The notes under the pieces: generated by a model
What the model saw: the letters and a program-made list of their open reading frames with translations, nothing else
Database searches by the model: none
Told to the model about the DNA's origin: nothing
Made by a program: the position numbers and the translations under genes
NCBI RefSeq assembly: GCF_000334895.1
Contig: NZ_BAFM01000007.1
Coordinates: forward strand, 62,001 to 126,000
From: Halococcus agarilyticus
GTDB lineage: Archaea > Halobacteriota > Halobacteria > Halobacteriales > Halococcaceae
Direction: 5' to 3'
Length of the DNA: 64,000 nucleotides
In this document: in pieces, positions 18,783 to 25,951 of the stretch
How positions within the stretch are numbered: position 1 is the stretch's first letter
Layout: the number at the start of each line of letters is the position of its first letter

Positions 18783-18856
18783 ACCCGCCTTCGCCCCGCC
18801 GCGGATAAATCCCTGTCCACCTGAACGGCTTTGGGGCTGCCGCCCGTAGCAAGTGC

Positions 18857-19786
18857 ATGCGCATCGTCACGCTGCTGCCCTCGGCGACCGAGATCGTCTA
18901 CGCGCTGGGGCTCGAACCCGTCGGGACCTCCCACGAGTGTGACTACCCGCCCGAAGCGGCCGAAAAGCCCGCGGTCAACCGCTCACGAGTCGACGTCGAG
19001 GCGTCGAGCGCCGAGATCGACAGCCAGGTTCTCGAAGCCGAGGACGGTGACGGGGTGTACGACATCGATCTCGACACGCTCGACCGGCTCGATCCCGATC
19101 TCGTGGTCTCACAGGGGATCTGTGACGTCTGCGCGGTGGACTCGGTGCTGGTCCGGGAGGCGGTCGACGAACTCGACCTCGACTGCGAAGTACTGACGAC
19201 CGATCCCCACAGTCTGGGCGACGTCTTTGCGGACATCCAGCGGATCGGCGACGTCACGGGTACTCAGAAACGGGCCGACGAACTCGTCACCGACCTCGAA
19301 GCGCGCGTCGATGCCGTCGCGGCCACCGCCGAGGAGGCCGACGAACGCCCGCGCGTGGCAGTCCTCGACTGGACCGATCCCGTGATGACCGCCGGCCACT
19401 GGGTGCCTGAAATGGTTGACCTCGCCGGTGGATCGTTCGGTCTCGCGGAACCGGGCGACGCCTCCCGACCCCGCGAGTGGGACGCGATCCGCGAGGACGA
19501 CCCCGAGGTGCTCGTGGTCGCGCCCTGCGGGTTCGACCTCGATCAGACCGCCGAAAACCTCGCGGACCTGACCGAGCGCGAGGGTTGGGACGATCTCACC
19601 GCGGTGCGCGAGGGCCGTGCCTACGCACTCGACGGCCACCAGTTCATGAACCGGCCCGGGCCCCGGCTCGTCGACTCGCTCGAACACCTCGCGGCGCTCG
19701 TTCATCCCGAACTGTTCGACGCACCACCGGACGAGGCCGCCCGCCCGCTCCGGACGCTCCGCAGCGAACCCACGGCCGAACCCTGA
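18857..19786 (+). CDS. BtuF-like cobalamin/siderophore-binding protein without signal peptide
   Basis: 309 residues of the helical-backbone (class III) metal-binding fold: RIVTLLPSATEIVYALGLE at the start, then a GTSHECDYPPEA loop, a long linking helix and a second lobe with AGHWVPEMV. No signal peptide or lipobox is visible, so it is probably cytoplasmic; such forms are annotated as cobalamin-binding proteins in many archaea. The Cys pair in ICDVC is notable. No BtuC/BtuD genes are adjacent. Role is inferred from fold. Confidence 0.8.
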   Translation: MRIVTLLPSATEIVYALGLEPVGTSHECDYPPEAAEKPAVNRSRVDVEASSAEIDSQVLEAEDGDGVYDIDLDTLDRLDPDLVVSQGICDVCAVDSVLVREAVDELDLDCEVLTTDPHSLGDVFADIQRIGDVTGTQKRADELVTDLEARVDAVAATAEEADERPRVAVLDWTDPVMTAGHWVPEMVDLAGGSFGLAEPGDASRPREWDAIREDDPEVLVVAPCGFDLDQTAENLADLTEREGWDDLTAVREGRAYALDGHQFMNRPGPRLVDSLEHLAALVHPELFDAPPDEAARPLRTLRSEPTAEP

Positions 19787-19807
19787 CGTCGGGCCACCGA
19801 GTCCGAC

Positions 19808-20623
19808 TCAGGTCGACGCGATCGCACAGGAGTCGGTGTACTCGACTTCACCGACCGACTCGATCCCTCCCTCGCCACACACCGGACAGTCGGGGTTCGG
19901 TGCGATCGGCACTTCCTCGAAGTTCATGTCCATCGCGTCGTAGACCAGCAGCCGGCCGTCGAGGGTTTCTCCCACCCCGATCAGGTGCTTCGCGGTCTCG
20001 GTCGCCTGGATCGAGCCCACCACCCCGGGAAGCGCGCCGAGCACGCCGACAGTCGCACAGTCCGGGACCGTGCCCTCGGGCGGTGCTTCGGGGAACAGAC
20101 ACCGATAGCACGGCGATCCCTCGGTGAAGGTCGTGACTTGCCCCTCGAAGCGATAGATCGCGCCGTGAGAGAAGGGAACGCCGGCGAGCGTACAGGCGTC
20201 GTTCACGAGATACCTGGTCCGAAAGTTGTCCGATCCGTCGACCACGAAGTCGTAGTCGGCGACGAGCTCGGTGATATTGCCGGAGCTGACGCGCAGGTCG
20301 TGAGTCACGACATCGACGTCGGGGTTCAGCCGGGTGACGAAGTCGGCGGCGCTGTCGACTTTCTTCCGGCCGACGTCGCTGTCGGCGTGGACGATCTGGC
20401 GCTGGAGGTTCGATCGCTCCACGGTATCGTCGTCGGCGATCCCGAGTTCGCCGACGCCCGCAGCGGCGAGATACTGGATCGCGGGCGAGCCGAGCCCGCC
20501 CGCACCGACCACGAGCACGCGCGCATCGAGTAGTTCGGCCTGGCCTGTCGGACCGATCTCGTCCATGATGACGTGTCTGGAGTACCGATCGAGCTGGGTC
20601 GGATCGAGACCGGGACCGCTCAT
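19808..20623 (-). CDS. ubaA: SAMP-activating E1-like enzyme UbaA (MoeB/ThiF family)
   Basis: Adenylates small archaeal modifier proteins for protein conjugation and for tRNA thiolation and molybdopterin sulfur transfer. 271 residues. ATP-binding GAGGLGSP at 40-47, the Arg-finger region SNLQRQ (71-76), the VDGSDNF Asp, and the active-site Cys189 in PDCATVGV. Two CxxC zinc pairs are visible: CYRC (172/175) and CPVC near residue 247. No rhodanese domain is fused. It is a lone gene here. Confidence 0.9.
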   Translation of the reverse strand: MSGPGLDPTQLDRYSRHVIMDEIGPTGQAELLDARVLVVGAGGLGSPAIQYLAAAGVGELGIADDDTVERSNLQRQIVHADSDVGRKKVDSAADFVTRLNPDVDVVTHDLRVSSGNITELVADYDFVVDGSDNFRTRYLVNDACTLAGVPFSHGAIYRFEGQVTTFTEGSPCYRCLFPEAPPEGTVPDCATVGVLGALPGVVGSIQATETAKHLIGVGETLDGRLLVYDAMDMNFEEVPIAPNPDCPVCGEGGIESVGEVEYTDSCAIAST

Positions 20624-20764
20624 GGAGGGTGGTTGGTGGCGAGCGGAATAAGCCCGCGGGTGGGCCGGTTCCAAAACGAGTGAGATCCGCGAGGGAGGAC
20701 GTGGCTATCGGTTCGGCGGCCCGATCTCTACTTTTATGTGGGACGACTCTGTACGGTGGCTCGT

Positions 20765-21607
20765 ATGCGAACGCGCACACTCACCGTTGCCCTCCTCTCG
20801 GCGTTGCTGATCGCGAGCGCCGGGACGGCGGGTGCGCTCACGATCGGCCCCCTTCAGCCCCAGGAATCGCCGACGAACACGACGACCAGTAGCGGCTCGC
20901 CGGTCCAGGGCGGTCCGAGCGTCACGTTCGACGACCAGGCCTCGAGCGGCCAGACGGTCCTCGTCGCGTCGGCGACCGTGCCCGAGCAGAGCTTCGTCGC
21001 CGTCTACGACAGCAGCCGGTCGGGCAACGAAACCGACCAGATCATCGGCGCGTCGTACCTGCTCCAACCGGGCACGTCGGACAACATCCGGATCCAGCTC
21101 GACGAGCCGCTCACCGAATCGAAGTCGCTGACCGCGGTCGTCCACACCGACAGCAACGGCAACGGCGAGTTCGACTACGTCTCCTCGGACGGCGGGGAGG
21201 ACGCGCCGCTCACCCCCGAGGGCGACCGTCGGATCGTCGACATCGCCCAGATCTCCGTCGAGAACGCCGGCGGCGCGAACGAGTCGACCGCGACGGACAC
21301 GACCGTGGCGACCACCGACGGAGCGACGAACGCCACGACCGCCGGCGAGATGACGACCGGTGAAACGACCGCTGACGAGACGACCGCCGCGGAACCGACG
21401 GCCGAAGCGACGGCCGCTGAAGAGACGACTGCCGAGGAGACAGCCGCCGACGAAACGTCCGCTGCGACCGAGGCGACGAGCGCCGGCGAAACGAACGGCT
21501 CCGGCGACTCGGGCAACAGCGGTGCGTTCGGTCCCGGCTTCGGTCCCGTCGTCGCGGTCGTGGCGCTGCTCGCGGCCGCGCTGCTCGTCGCCAGGCGGCG
21601 CGAATAG
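20765..21607 (+). CDS. secreted DUF7282 / PGF-CTERM surface protein
   Basis: 280 residues exported and probably anchored by archaeosortase A. A Sec signal peptide (1-24, ALLSALLIASAGTAGA) is followed by a beta-sandwich DUF7282-like domain (about 50-165), a Thr/Ala/Glu stalk of about 80 residues rich in TTAxET repeats (likely O-glycosylated), and a C-terminal PGF motif, hydrophobic span and RRRE tail that match PGF-CTERM. It probably sits on the cell surface beside the S-layer. TATA-like TTTTATG lies about 35 bases upstream of ATG 20765. Confidence 0.85.
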   Translation: MRTRTLTVALLSALLIASAGTAGALTIGPLQPQESPTNTTTSSGSPVQGGPSVTFDDQASSGQTVLVASATVPEQSFVAVYDSSRSGNETDQIIGASYLLQPGTSDNIRIQLDEPLTESKSLTAVVHTDSNGNGEFDYVSSDGGEDAPLTPEGDRRIVDIAQISVENAGGANESTATDTTVATTDGATNATTAGEMTTGETTADETTAAEPTAEATAAEETTAEETAADETSAATEATSAGETNGSGDSGNSGAFGPGFGPVVAVVALLAAALLVARRRE

Positions 21608-21700
21608 CTCCACGAATCGATCCCGTCTCTTTCGTTACGATCCGAACGAGCGCTGTCCGTGAACTCGAAACTGTTCGCCGAGCGCTTGTCGCAGAACTGA

Positions 21701-21723
21701 TGGGCCCTGTCGGATTCGAACCA
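21701..21723 (-). repeat. second copy of the 3' end of the CAT-anticodon tRNA
   Basis: 23 bases identical to 21814-21836, which is the T-loop, acceptor and discriminator part of the adjacent tRNA, in the same orientation and 90 bases beyond the tRNA's 3' end. A GC-rich hairpin (8-bp stem 21787-21794/21799-21806) lies between. No other tRNA parts are present. Confidence 0.85.
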
Positions 21724-21813
21724 CGGTCGTTTCGTTCACTCCGCTCACTCCACTCCCTGCTTCGAATCCTCGGGTGACGTCTCACACGCGCCGCTGTCGC
21801 GGCGCGGTTCGAC

Positions 21814-21950
21814 TGGGCCCTGTCGGATTCGAACCAACGACCACTCGGTGTCCCATGCTATCCGACGAGTCGCATCGGAGCGGAGCTGTGTCCGATCCGA
21901 TTTCGGATACCAGTATGAGCCGAGCGCTCTTACCACTGAGCTAAGGGCCC
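21814..21950 (-). tRNA. tRNA-Met(CAT), intron-containing
   Basis: Reads GGGCCCU acceptor, UA, D-stem GCUC/GAGC, anticodon stem CUCGG/CCGAG with anticodon CAT at 21917-21915, T-arm GUUGG-UUCGAAU-CCGAC, AGGGCCC, discriminator A. An intron interrupts after position 37, as in haloarchaeal elongator tRNA-Met. The stem lacks the three G-C pairs of an initiator. A tRNA-Ile2 (C34 modified) cannot be excluded from sequence. CCA is not encoded. It may be co-transcribed with tRNA-Asn. Confidence 0.88.
21850..21913 (-). other. tRNA intron (about 64 nt)
   Basis: Sequence between anticodon-loop position 37 and position 38 of the CAT tRNA. Removing it leaves a 73-nt tRNA with all stems paired. Exact splice points could shift by a base or two and depend on the bulge-helix-bulge. 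Confidence 0.7.
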
Positions 21951-22059
21951 GTGTGAGCCGAACGTTTCGCCTTCCGACTCTTGAACGTATCGGGTTCGAT
22001 GATTCGGCTTCGCCTTCCGAAAGGACGCCGGCATCAGAAACCAGAGACTTCTGATTGGC

Positions 22060-22192
22060 CGTGAAACCCGCAGGATTTCACGCCGTCGTCAGATTCCGGC
22101 GGGATCTGACGGGCCGTGAATTTTCGAAGAAAATTCACGCCGTCGTGAAAACTCGATGAGTTTTCACGGGCCGTCAGACCGAAGGTCTGACG
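22060..22192. repeat. tandem array of five perfect hairpins, ~28-nt period
   Basis: H1 22060-22082, H2 22087-22111, H3 22115-22139, H4 22144-22168, H5 22172-22192. H2-H4 have 11-bp stems (one G-T pair in H2), H5 9 bp, H1 7 bp; loops of H2-H5 are 3 nt (GGC, GAA, GAT, GAA). Spacers alternate CCGT, GGC, CCGT, GGC. H1, H3 and H4 begin CGTGAA; H2 and H5 begin CGTCAGA. H5 overlaps the last two bases of tRNA-Asn. Non-coding, between the two tRNAs. Confidence 0.9.
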
Positions 22193-22263
22193 CCGCCGCC
22201 AGGGCTCGAACCTGGGACAACCTGGGTAACAACCAGGTGCTCTACCAACTGAGCTACGGCGGC
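22191..22263 (-). tRNA. tRNA-Asn(GTT)
   Basis: 73 nt: acceptor GCCGCCG/CGGCGGC, D-stem GCUC/GAGC, anticodon stem CCUGG/CCAGG with loop UUGUUAC (anticodon GTT), T-arm CCAGG-UUCGAGC-CCUGG, discriminator G as expected for Asn. Transcribed toward the hairpin array and the CAT tRNA; divergent from cca. Confidence 0.95.
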
Positions 22264-22347
22264 TCTGCTCAATCCTAACGCGAGTTCGTTCATAGCCGTT
22301 TCGCTTTCGACCGACACGTTTTCGCCCGGCGGCGGGATAGCCTCGGT

Positions 22348-23712
22348 ATGACCGACGACGCCCTCGATACGGTTCTCGCACGGGTCAGAGAGCGCGTCAC
22401 TCCCGACGCCGAGAAACGCGCCCGTCTCGACGAGGCCGTCGCTCGGCTCACCGACGCCACCGAGCGCGCGGTCGCGGACCGCCCAGTCGACGCCGACGTG
22501 GTCCACGTCGGCTCCACCGCTCGCGGCACGTGGCTGCCCGGCGACCGCGACATCGACCTGTTCGTCCGGTTCCCGTCCGAGCTTCCCCGAGAGGACCTCG
22601 AACGCCACGGCCTCGCGGTCGGGCACGAAGTACTCCCCGACGGCCGCGAGGAGTACGCCGAACATCCCTACGTCACCGGCCATTTCGACGGGTTCGCGGT
22701 CGATCTCGTCCCCTGCTTTCGGGTCGAGCGCGCGGCAGACGTCCGGTCGGCGGTCGATCGCACGCCCTTCCACACCAAGTATCTCGATTCCCGACTCGGT
22801 TCGGCGCTCGCCGCCGACGTCAGACTCGCGAAGGCGTTCCTCGCGGCGATCGGCGTCTACGGCAGCGACCTCCGCACCCGCGGGTTCTCGGGCTACCTCG
22901 TTGAACTCCTCACGCTCGAACACGGCGGGTTCCGCTCGCTGATCGAGACGGCCGCCGACTGGCACCCGCCGGTGCGGTTCGATCCGGAAGGGCACGGCGA
23001 CGCTGGCGGTGAGAGCTTCGACGACCCGCTCGTGGTGGTCGATCCCACCGATCCGGGACGCAACGTCGCGGCGGTGCTCTCGACAACCAATCTCGCGAGG
23101 TTCCAGCACTACGCCCGTGATCTCCTCGCCGATCCGCGCGAGTCGGCGTTCGTTCCCGATTCGCCCGCAGCGATCGCCGCCAACGAGATGCGGACCGAGA
23201 TCGACCGCCGCAGCACGGTCCCGGTCGCCGTGCGGTTCGACGCGCCGGATCTCGTCGCCGACCAGCTCTACCCCCAGCTCGAACGCTCCCGACGGGGAGT
23301 GGTCGACGCCCTCGACCGTCGCGGGTTCGACCCCCTCCGCTCGGCCGCGTTCGCCGACGATTCTGCTGTGTTGTTCGTCGAACTCGGGGTCGCCGAACGA
23401 CCGGCGATCGAGCGCCACGAGGGGCCCCCGGTGAGCGCGCGCGAGCACGCGACCGCTTTCCACGAAAAGTACGCCGATACGGACTGCTACGGCCCATTCA
23501 TCGAGGAGGGACGGTACGTCGTCGAGCGCGAACGAACGTTCCCCAGCCCCCGCGCGTTCCTCGAAAGCGACGCGCTGTTCGACGTGGCGCTCGGCGCGGA
23601 CGTCGAACGCGCGCTCGCGGCCGACTACACGGTGCTCGTGGGCGACGAGACGGCCGCCCTCGCCGACGAGTTCGGGGCCGAGCTGTCGCGGTACTTCGCG
23701 CCGAAGCCCTGA
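22348..23712 (+). CDS. cca: CCA-adding enzyme, archaeal class I
   Basis: Adds CCA to tRNA 3' ends; none of the tRNA genes here encode CCA. 454 residues. The nucleotidyltransferase motif runs from GSTARGTWLPGD to RDIDLFV (55-73) with catalytic Asp68 and Asp70 and a third carboxylate in FAVDLVPCF. HTKYLDSRL and the following helical region belong to the archaeal CCA-specific core, and the C-terminal tail and body domains are complete. It sits divergently from tRNA-Asn, a suggestive functional neighbour. Confidence 0.93.
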   Translation: MTDDALDTVLARVRERVTPDAEKRARLDEAVARLTDATERAVADRPVDADVVHVGSTARGTWLPGDRDIDLFVRFPSELPREDLERHGLAVGHEVLPDGREEYAEHPYVTGHFDGFAVDLVPCFRVERAADVRSAVDRTPFHTKYLDSRLGSALAADVRLAKAFLAAIGVYGSDLRTRGFSGYLVELLTLEHGGFRSLIETAADWHPPVRFDPEGHGDAGGESFDDPLVVVDPTDPGRNVAAVLSTTNLARFQHYARDLLADPRESAFVPDSPAAIAANEMRTEIDRRSTVPVAVRFDAPDLVADQLYPQLERSRRGVVDALDRRGFDPLRSAAFADDSAVLFVELGVAERPAIERHEGPPVSAREHATAFHEKYADTDCYGPFIEEGRYVVERERTFPSPRAFLESDALFDVALGADVERALAADYTVLVGDETAALADEFGAELSRYFAPKP

Positions 23713-23778
23713 AAGCGCCGCTGCGTGACGATTCGTCGACAGAATACTTCATCGCAACGGTTCTCCCGGCCCGAAGCG

Positions 23779-24216
23779 TCAACAACACTCCTCGGTGGCT
23801 GCTGCCGTTCGCTCGGCATCCACGGTGGCCACCTCACAGTCCTCCGCACAGCCACACTCGACGAGATCGACTTCCGCCTCTAGCTCCCGAAGCACCCCGA
23901 CGAACTGCCTTCCGGCGGGGGTGAGTTCGTACCGCGTCGACGGCGGCGACGTCGCCTCGACGCGACGCTCGACGAGACCGTGACAGCGGAGTTCCGTCAG
24001 ACGTTCCGAGAGCGTCTTCGCCGTCGGCCCGTCGAGTTCACGGCGCATCTCGTTGAATCCTCGTGGCCCTTCGAAGAGCAGACGGAGGACGTGCATGGCC
24101 CACTTCCCACGCAGCGCCCGGTGGAGACCGTGCCACACGGCCTGCCATTCCGCCGATTCCTCGACAGCGTGCTCCGGTGGTTGGGTGGCAGCACGCTCCG
24201 ACGATTTCCCGTTCAT
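23779..24216 (-). CDS. HxlR-type winged-helix regulator ending in Cys-Cys
   Basis: 145 residues. The core (about 25-115) is an HxlR winged helix: ALRGKWAMHVLRLLFEGPRGFNEM, then TAKTLSERLTELRCHGLVERR and a wing ending in RYELTPAG. The C-terminal tail is cysteine-rich: CGC (121-123), Cys127 and a terminal ECC (144-145), suggesting metal or thiol sensing. Start at ATG 24216 chosen; the frame is open slightly further. It diverges from a 50-residue peptide that also ends in Cys-Cys. I recall family names of the type 'halo-CC-star' for such proteins but could not check. Confidence 0.8.
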   Translation of the reverse strand: MNGKSSERAATQPPEHAVEESAEWQAVWHGLHRALRGKWAMHVLRLLFEGPRGFNEMRRELDGPTAKTLSERLTELRCHGLVERRVEATSPPSTRYELTPAGRQFVGVLRELEAEVDLVECGCAEDCEVATVDAERTAAATEECC

Positions 24217-24257
24217 GCGCCTCCTCGGTGCTGCCGACACCTGAACCCCCGCATCCG

Positions 24258-24284
24258 GTTTCCGTTCGGAAACGCCATTTATAT
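24258..24284. promoter_or_regulatory. shared operator/TATA between the HxlR gene and the Cys-rich peptide
   Basis: Inverted repeat GTTTCC-GTTC-GGAAAC (24258-24273) lies between the divergent start codons; TTTATAT at 24278-24284 follows, 19-25 bases before the peptide's ATG, and reads as a TATA element for a leaderless transcript. Binding by the HxlR protein is inference. Confidence 0.5.
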
Positions 24285-24302
24285 CGAAAAATTAACTCGT
24301 TT

Positions 24303-24455
24303 ATGCCGTCGAAGCTCGTTCGTCCGAACGCGATGGCAGAGAACCACTGTTGTGACGTCGACGCCGAATCGCTCGCCGATCTGTTCGAAACCACAGTCGA
24401 GATTCCCGTCGGAATCGTTCTTGCCGGCGGTTGCTGTTGCTGCCGATGCTGTTGA
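24303..24455 (+). CDS. 50-residue Cys-rich peptide, C-terminus CCCCRCC
   Basis: Small protein starting at ATG 24303 just after a TATA element; an internal ATG 24333 (MAENHCC) is an alternative. Cys16-Cys17, then an acidic helix (AESLADLFETT), a hydrophobic stretch (VEIPVGIVLAGG) and a tail with Cys44-47 and Cys49-50 immediately before the stop. The tail could bind a metal or be lipidated, and the short hydrophobic segment could touch the membrane. It is divergent from an HxlR regulator that also ends in Cys-Cys. Its 3' end abuts the stop of the convergent deacetylase-family gene. Confidence 0.7.
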   Translation: MPSKLVRPNAMAENHCCDVDAESLADLFETTVEIPVGIVLAGGCCCCRCC

Positions 24456-25466
24456 TCACGTGCCGAGACCGTGAGCGGTTCGGACCTCGTCGATGACCGA
24501 GCGCGCGCGATCGTCGACCGATCCGTCGGGTTCGACGGGATCGTACCCACCGAACACCTCGTTCACCGTCGTGATGCTCTCCGAGAGGGTTTCGAGGCCG
24601 TAGCCGCCTTCGAGCACGAACCCGTAGCCCGCGTCCGATCGCGCTGCGAGATCGCGCAATCGGGCGGCGAGCACGCCGTACCCCTCGGTCGAGACGCTCA
24701 TCCGCGAGATCGGATCGTGCTCGTGAGCGTCGAAGCCCGCGCTCACGAGGAGGAGATCGGGATCGAACGAATCGAGCAGCGGCGCGAACACCTCGTCCAC
24801 CGCGGCGACGTACGCCGGATCGCCCGCGCCGGAGGGGAAGGCGAGGTTCGCGGTCGTCCCTGCGCCGTCGCCTGTTCCGATCTCGCCCGCCTCGCCGGTG
24901 CCCGGATAGAGCCCGCGCTCGTGGATCGAGGCGTAGAACACGTCGCCGCGGTCTTCGAAGATGTCCTGGGTGCCGTTGCCGTGGTGGACATCCCAGTCGA
25001 CGATGGCGACCCGCTCCGCGCGGCCGTCGTCGATCATCGCTTCGGCCGCGATGGCGGCGTTGTTGAGGAAACAGAAGCCCATCGCGTCGTCGGCGACCGC
25101 GTGGTGGCCCGGTGGTCGCCCGAGGGCGAAGGGGGTCTCGCGCCCGCTCGCCCCGTCGAGGGCGGCTTCGGCGGCCCACACCGCCTGACCCGCACTCCGG
25201 AGTGCGGCATCCCATGTCGCCTCGACCGCGACGGTGTCGGGATCCCACTGGCCGCCGCCCGACGCGCAGAACTCCCGGAACTCGCGGACGTAGTCGGGGT
25301 CGTGGGCCGCCCGCGCCGCCGTCTCGTCGATCGGGTCGGCCTCGACGTACTCGACGCCGTGGCGTTTCGCGAGCGCCCGCCGGATGGCGCGGAGCCGATC
25401 GGGGCTCTCGGGGTGGCGCGCGCCGGGATCGTGATCGAGACACTCGGCGGAGTAGCCGAATCTCAT
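24456..25466 (-). CDS. histone deacetylase / acetoin-utilisation family amidohydrolase
   Basis: 336 residues, zinc-dependent deacetylase fold. GRPPGHHA supplies the catalytic His121-His122; zinc ligands are Asp159 and His161 (VDWDVHHGNGTQ) and a later Asp in SAGFDAH; the transition-state Tyr region GGYGL is at the end. Substrates in archaea may be acetyl-lysine proteins or small acetylated molecules. The ATG overlaps the stop of the histone gene upstream (ATGA), so the two are translationally coupled, which fits a chromatin-related role. Confidence 0.88.
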   Translation of the reverse strand: MRFGYSAECLDHDPGARHPESPDRLRAIRRALAKRHGVEYVEADPIDETAARAAHDPDYVREFREFCASGGGQWDPDTVAVEATWDAALRSAGQAVWAAEAALDGASGRETPFALGRPPGHHAVADDAMGFCFLNNAAIAAEAMIDDGRAERVAIVDWDVHHGNGTQDIFEDRGDVFYASIHERGLYPGTGEAGEIGTGDGAGTTANLAFPSGAGDPAYVAAVDEVFAPLLDSFDPDLLLVSAGFDAHEHDPISRMSVSTEGYGVLAARLRDLAARSDAGYGFVLEGGYGLETLSESITTVNEVFGGYDPVEPDGSVDDRARSVIDEVRTAHGLGT

Positions 25467-25906
25467 TCGTCGGGGTAGTACGGCGCGAGTTCGAAGTACG
25501 TCTCGACGTCGGCGACCGTGATCGTGCGCCGGCCGGCGTGGCGCGCGAGCACCGCCGCGGCCGCCGCGACCCGGCCGGCGTAGCGTTCGAGCCGGCCGGC
25601 GAGCGCGACCCGGGCGTCGCGCGCGACCCGGTAGCGATCGTCGATGTCGAGGCGAGCGATGCGGTCGACCGGCGCGACCGGGAGTTCGAGGTCGTCGGAC
25701 CCGGCGGCGTCGGCGTCGAAGTCCTCCACCTGGAGGGTTTTCCGGTCGTCGTCGGTCGCACGTCGGGCGGCGTCGGCCGCGAGACGCGCGCCGCGCTCCT
25801 GGATGCGTTCGGCGAGCTCCTCGGTGGCCTCGCTGCTCACCCGCAGCGAGCCGGCGTGCCGACGGATCACGGCATCGACCGGCGCGAACGGGAGCTCGAC
25901 GCTCAT
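25463..25906 (-). CDS. hpyA: archaeal histone, tandem doublet
   Basis: 147 residues containing two histone folds in one chain (about 1-68 and 75-140), the haloarchaeal form. The first fold starts MSVELPFAPVDAVIRRHAG and ends KTLQVEDF; the second starts LPVAPVDRIARL and ends RTITVADVETYFE. Acidic rather than basic overall, as usual in halophiles. It binds DNA or acts as a regulator; in some haloarchaea it is not an abundant chromatin protein. In line with RPA upstream and the deacetylase downstream. Confidence 0.9.
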   Translation of the reverse strand: MSVELPFAPVDAVIRRHAGSLRVSSEATEELAERIQERGARLAADAARRATDDDRKTLQVEDFDADAAGSDDLELPVAPVDRIARLDIDDRYRVARDARVALAGRLERYAGRVAAAAAVLARHAGRRTITVADVETYFELAPYYPDE

Positions 25907-25951
25907 AGCGCATACGCGGACTGTTCCGGTCTTAAGGGTTTCCGTGACGTG

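Noticed and set aside
21701-21836. att sites bounding a present-day integrative element
   Set aside because: The interval between copies is 90 bases and holds no gene or integrase; at most it is a scar.
22060-22192. CRISPR array
   Set aside because: The period is similar to small arrays, but each unit is a self-complementary hairpin, repeats are not identical, there are no unique spacers and no cas genes.
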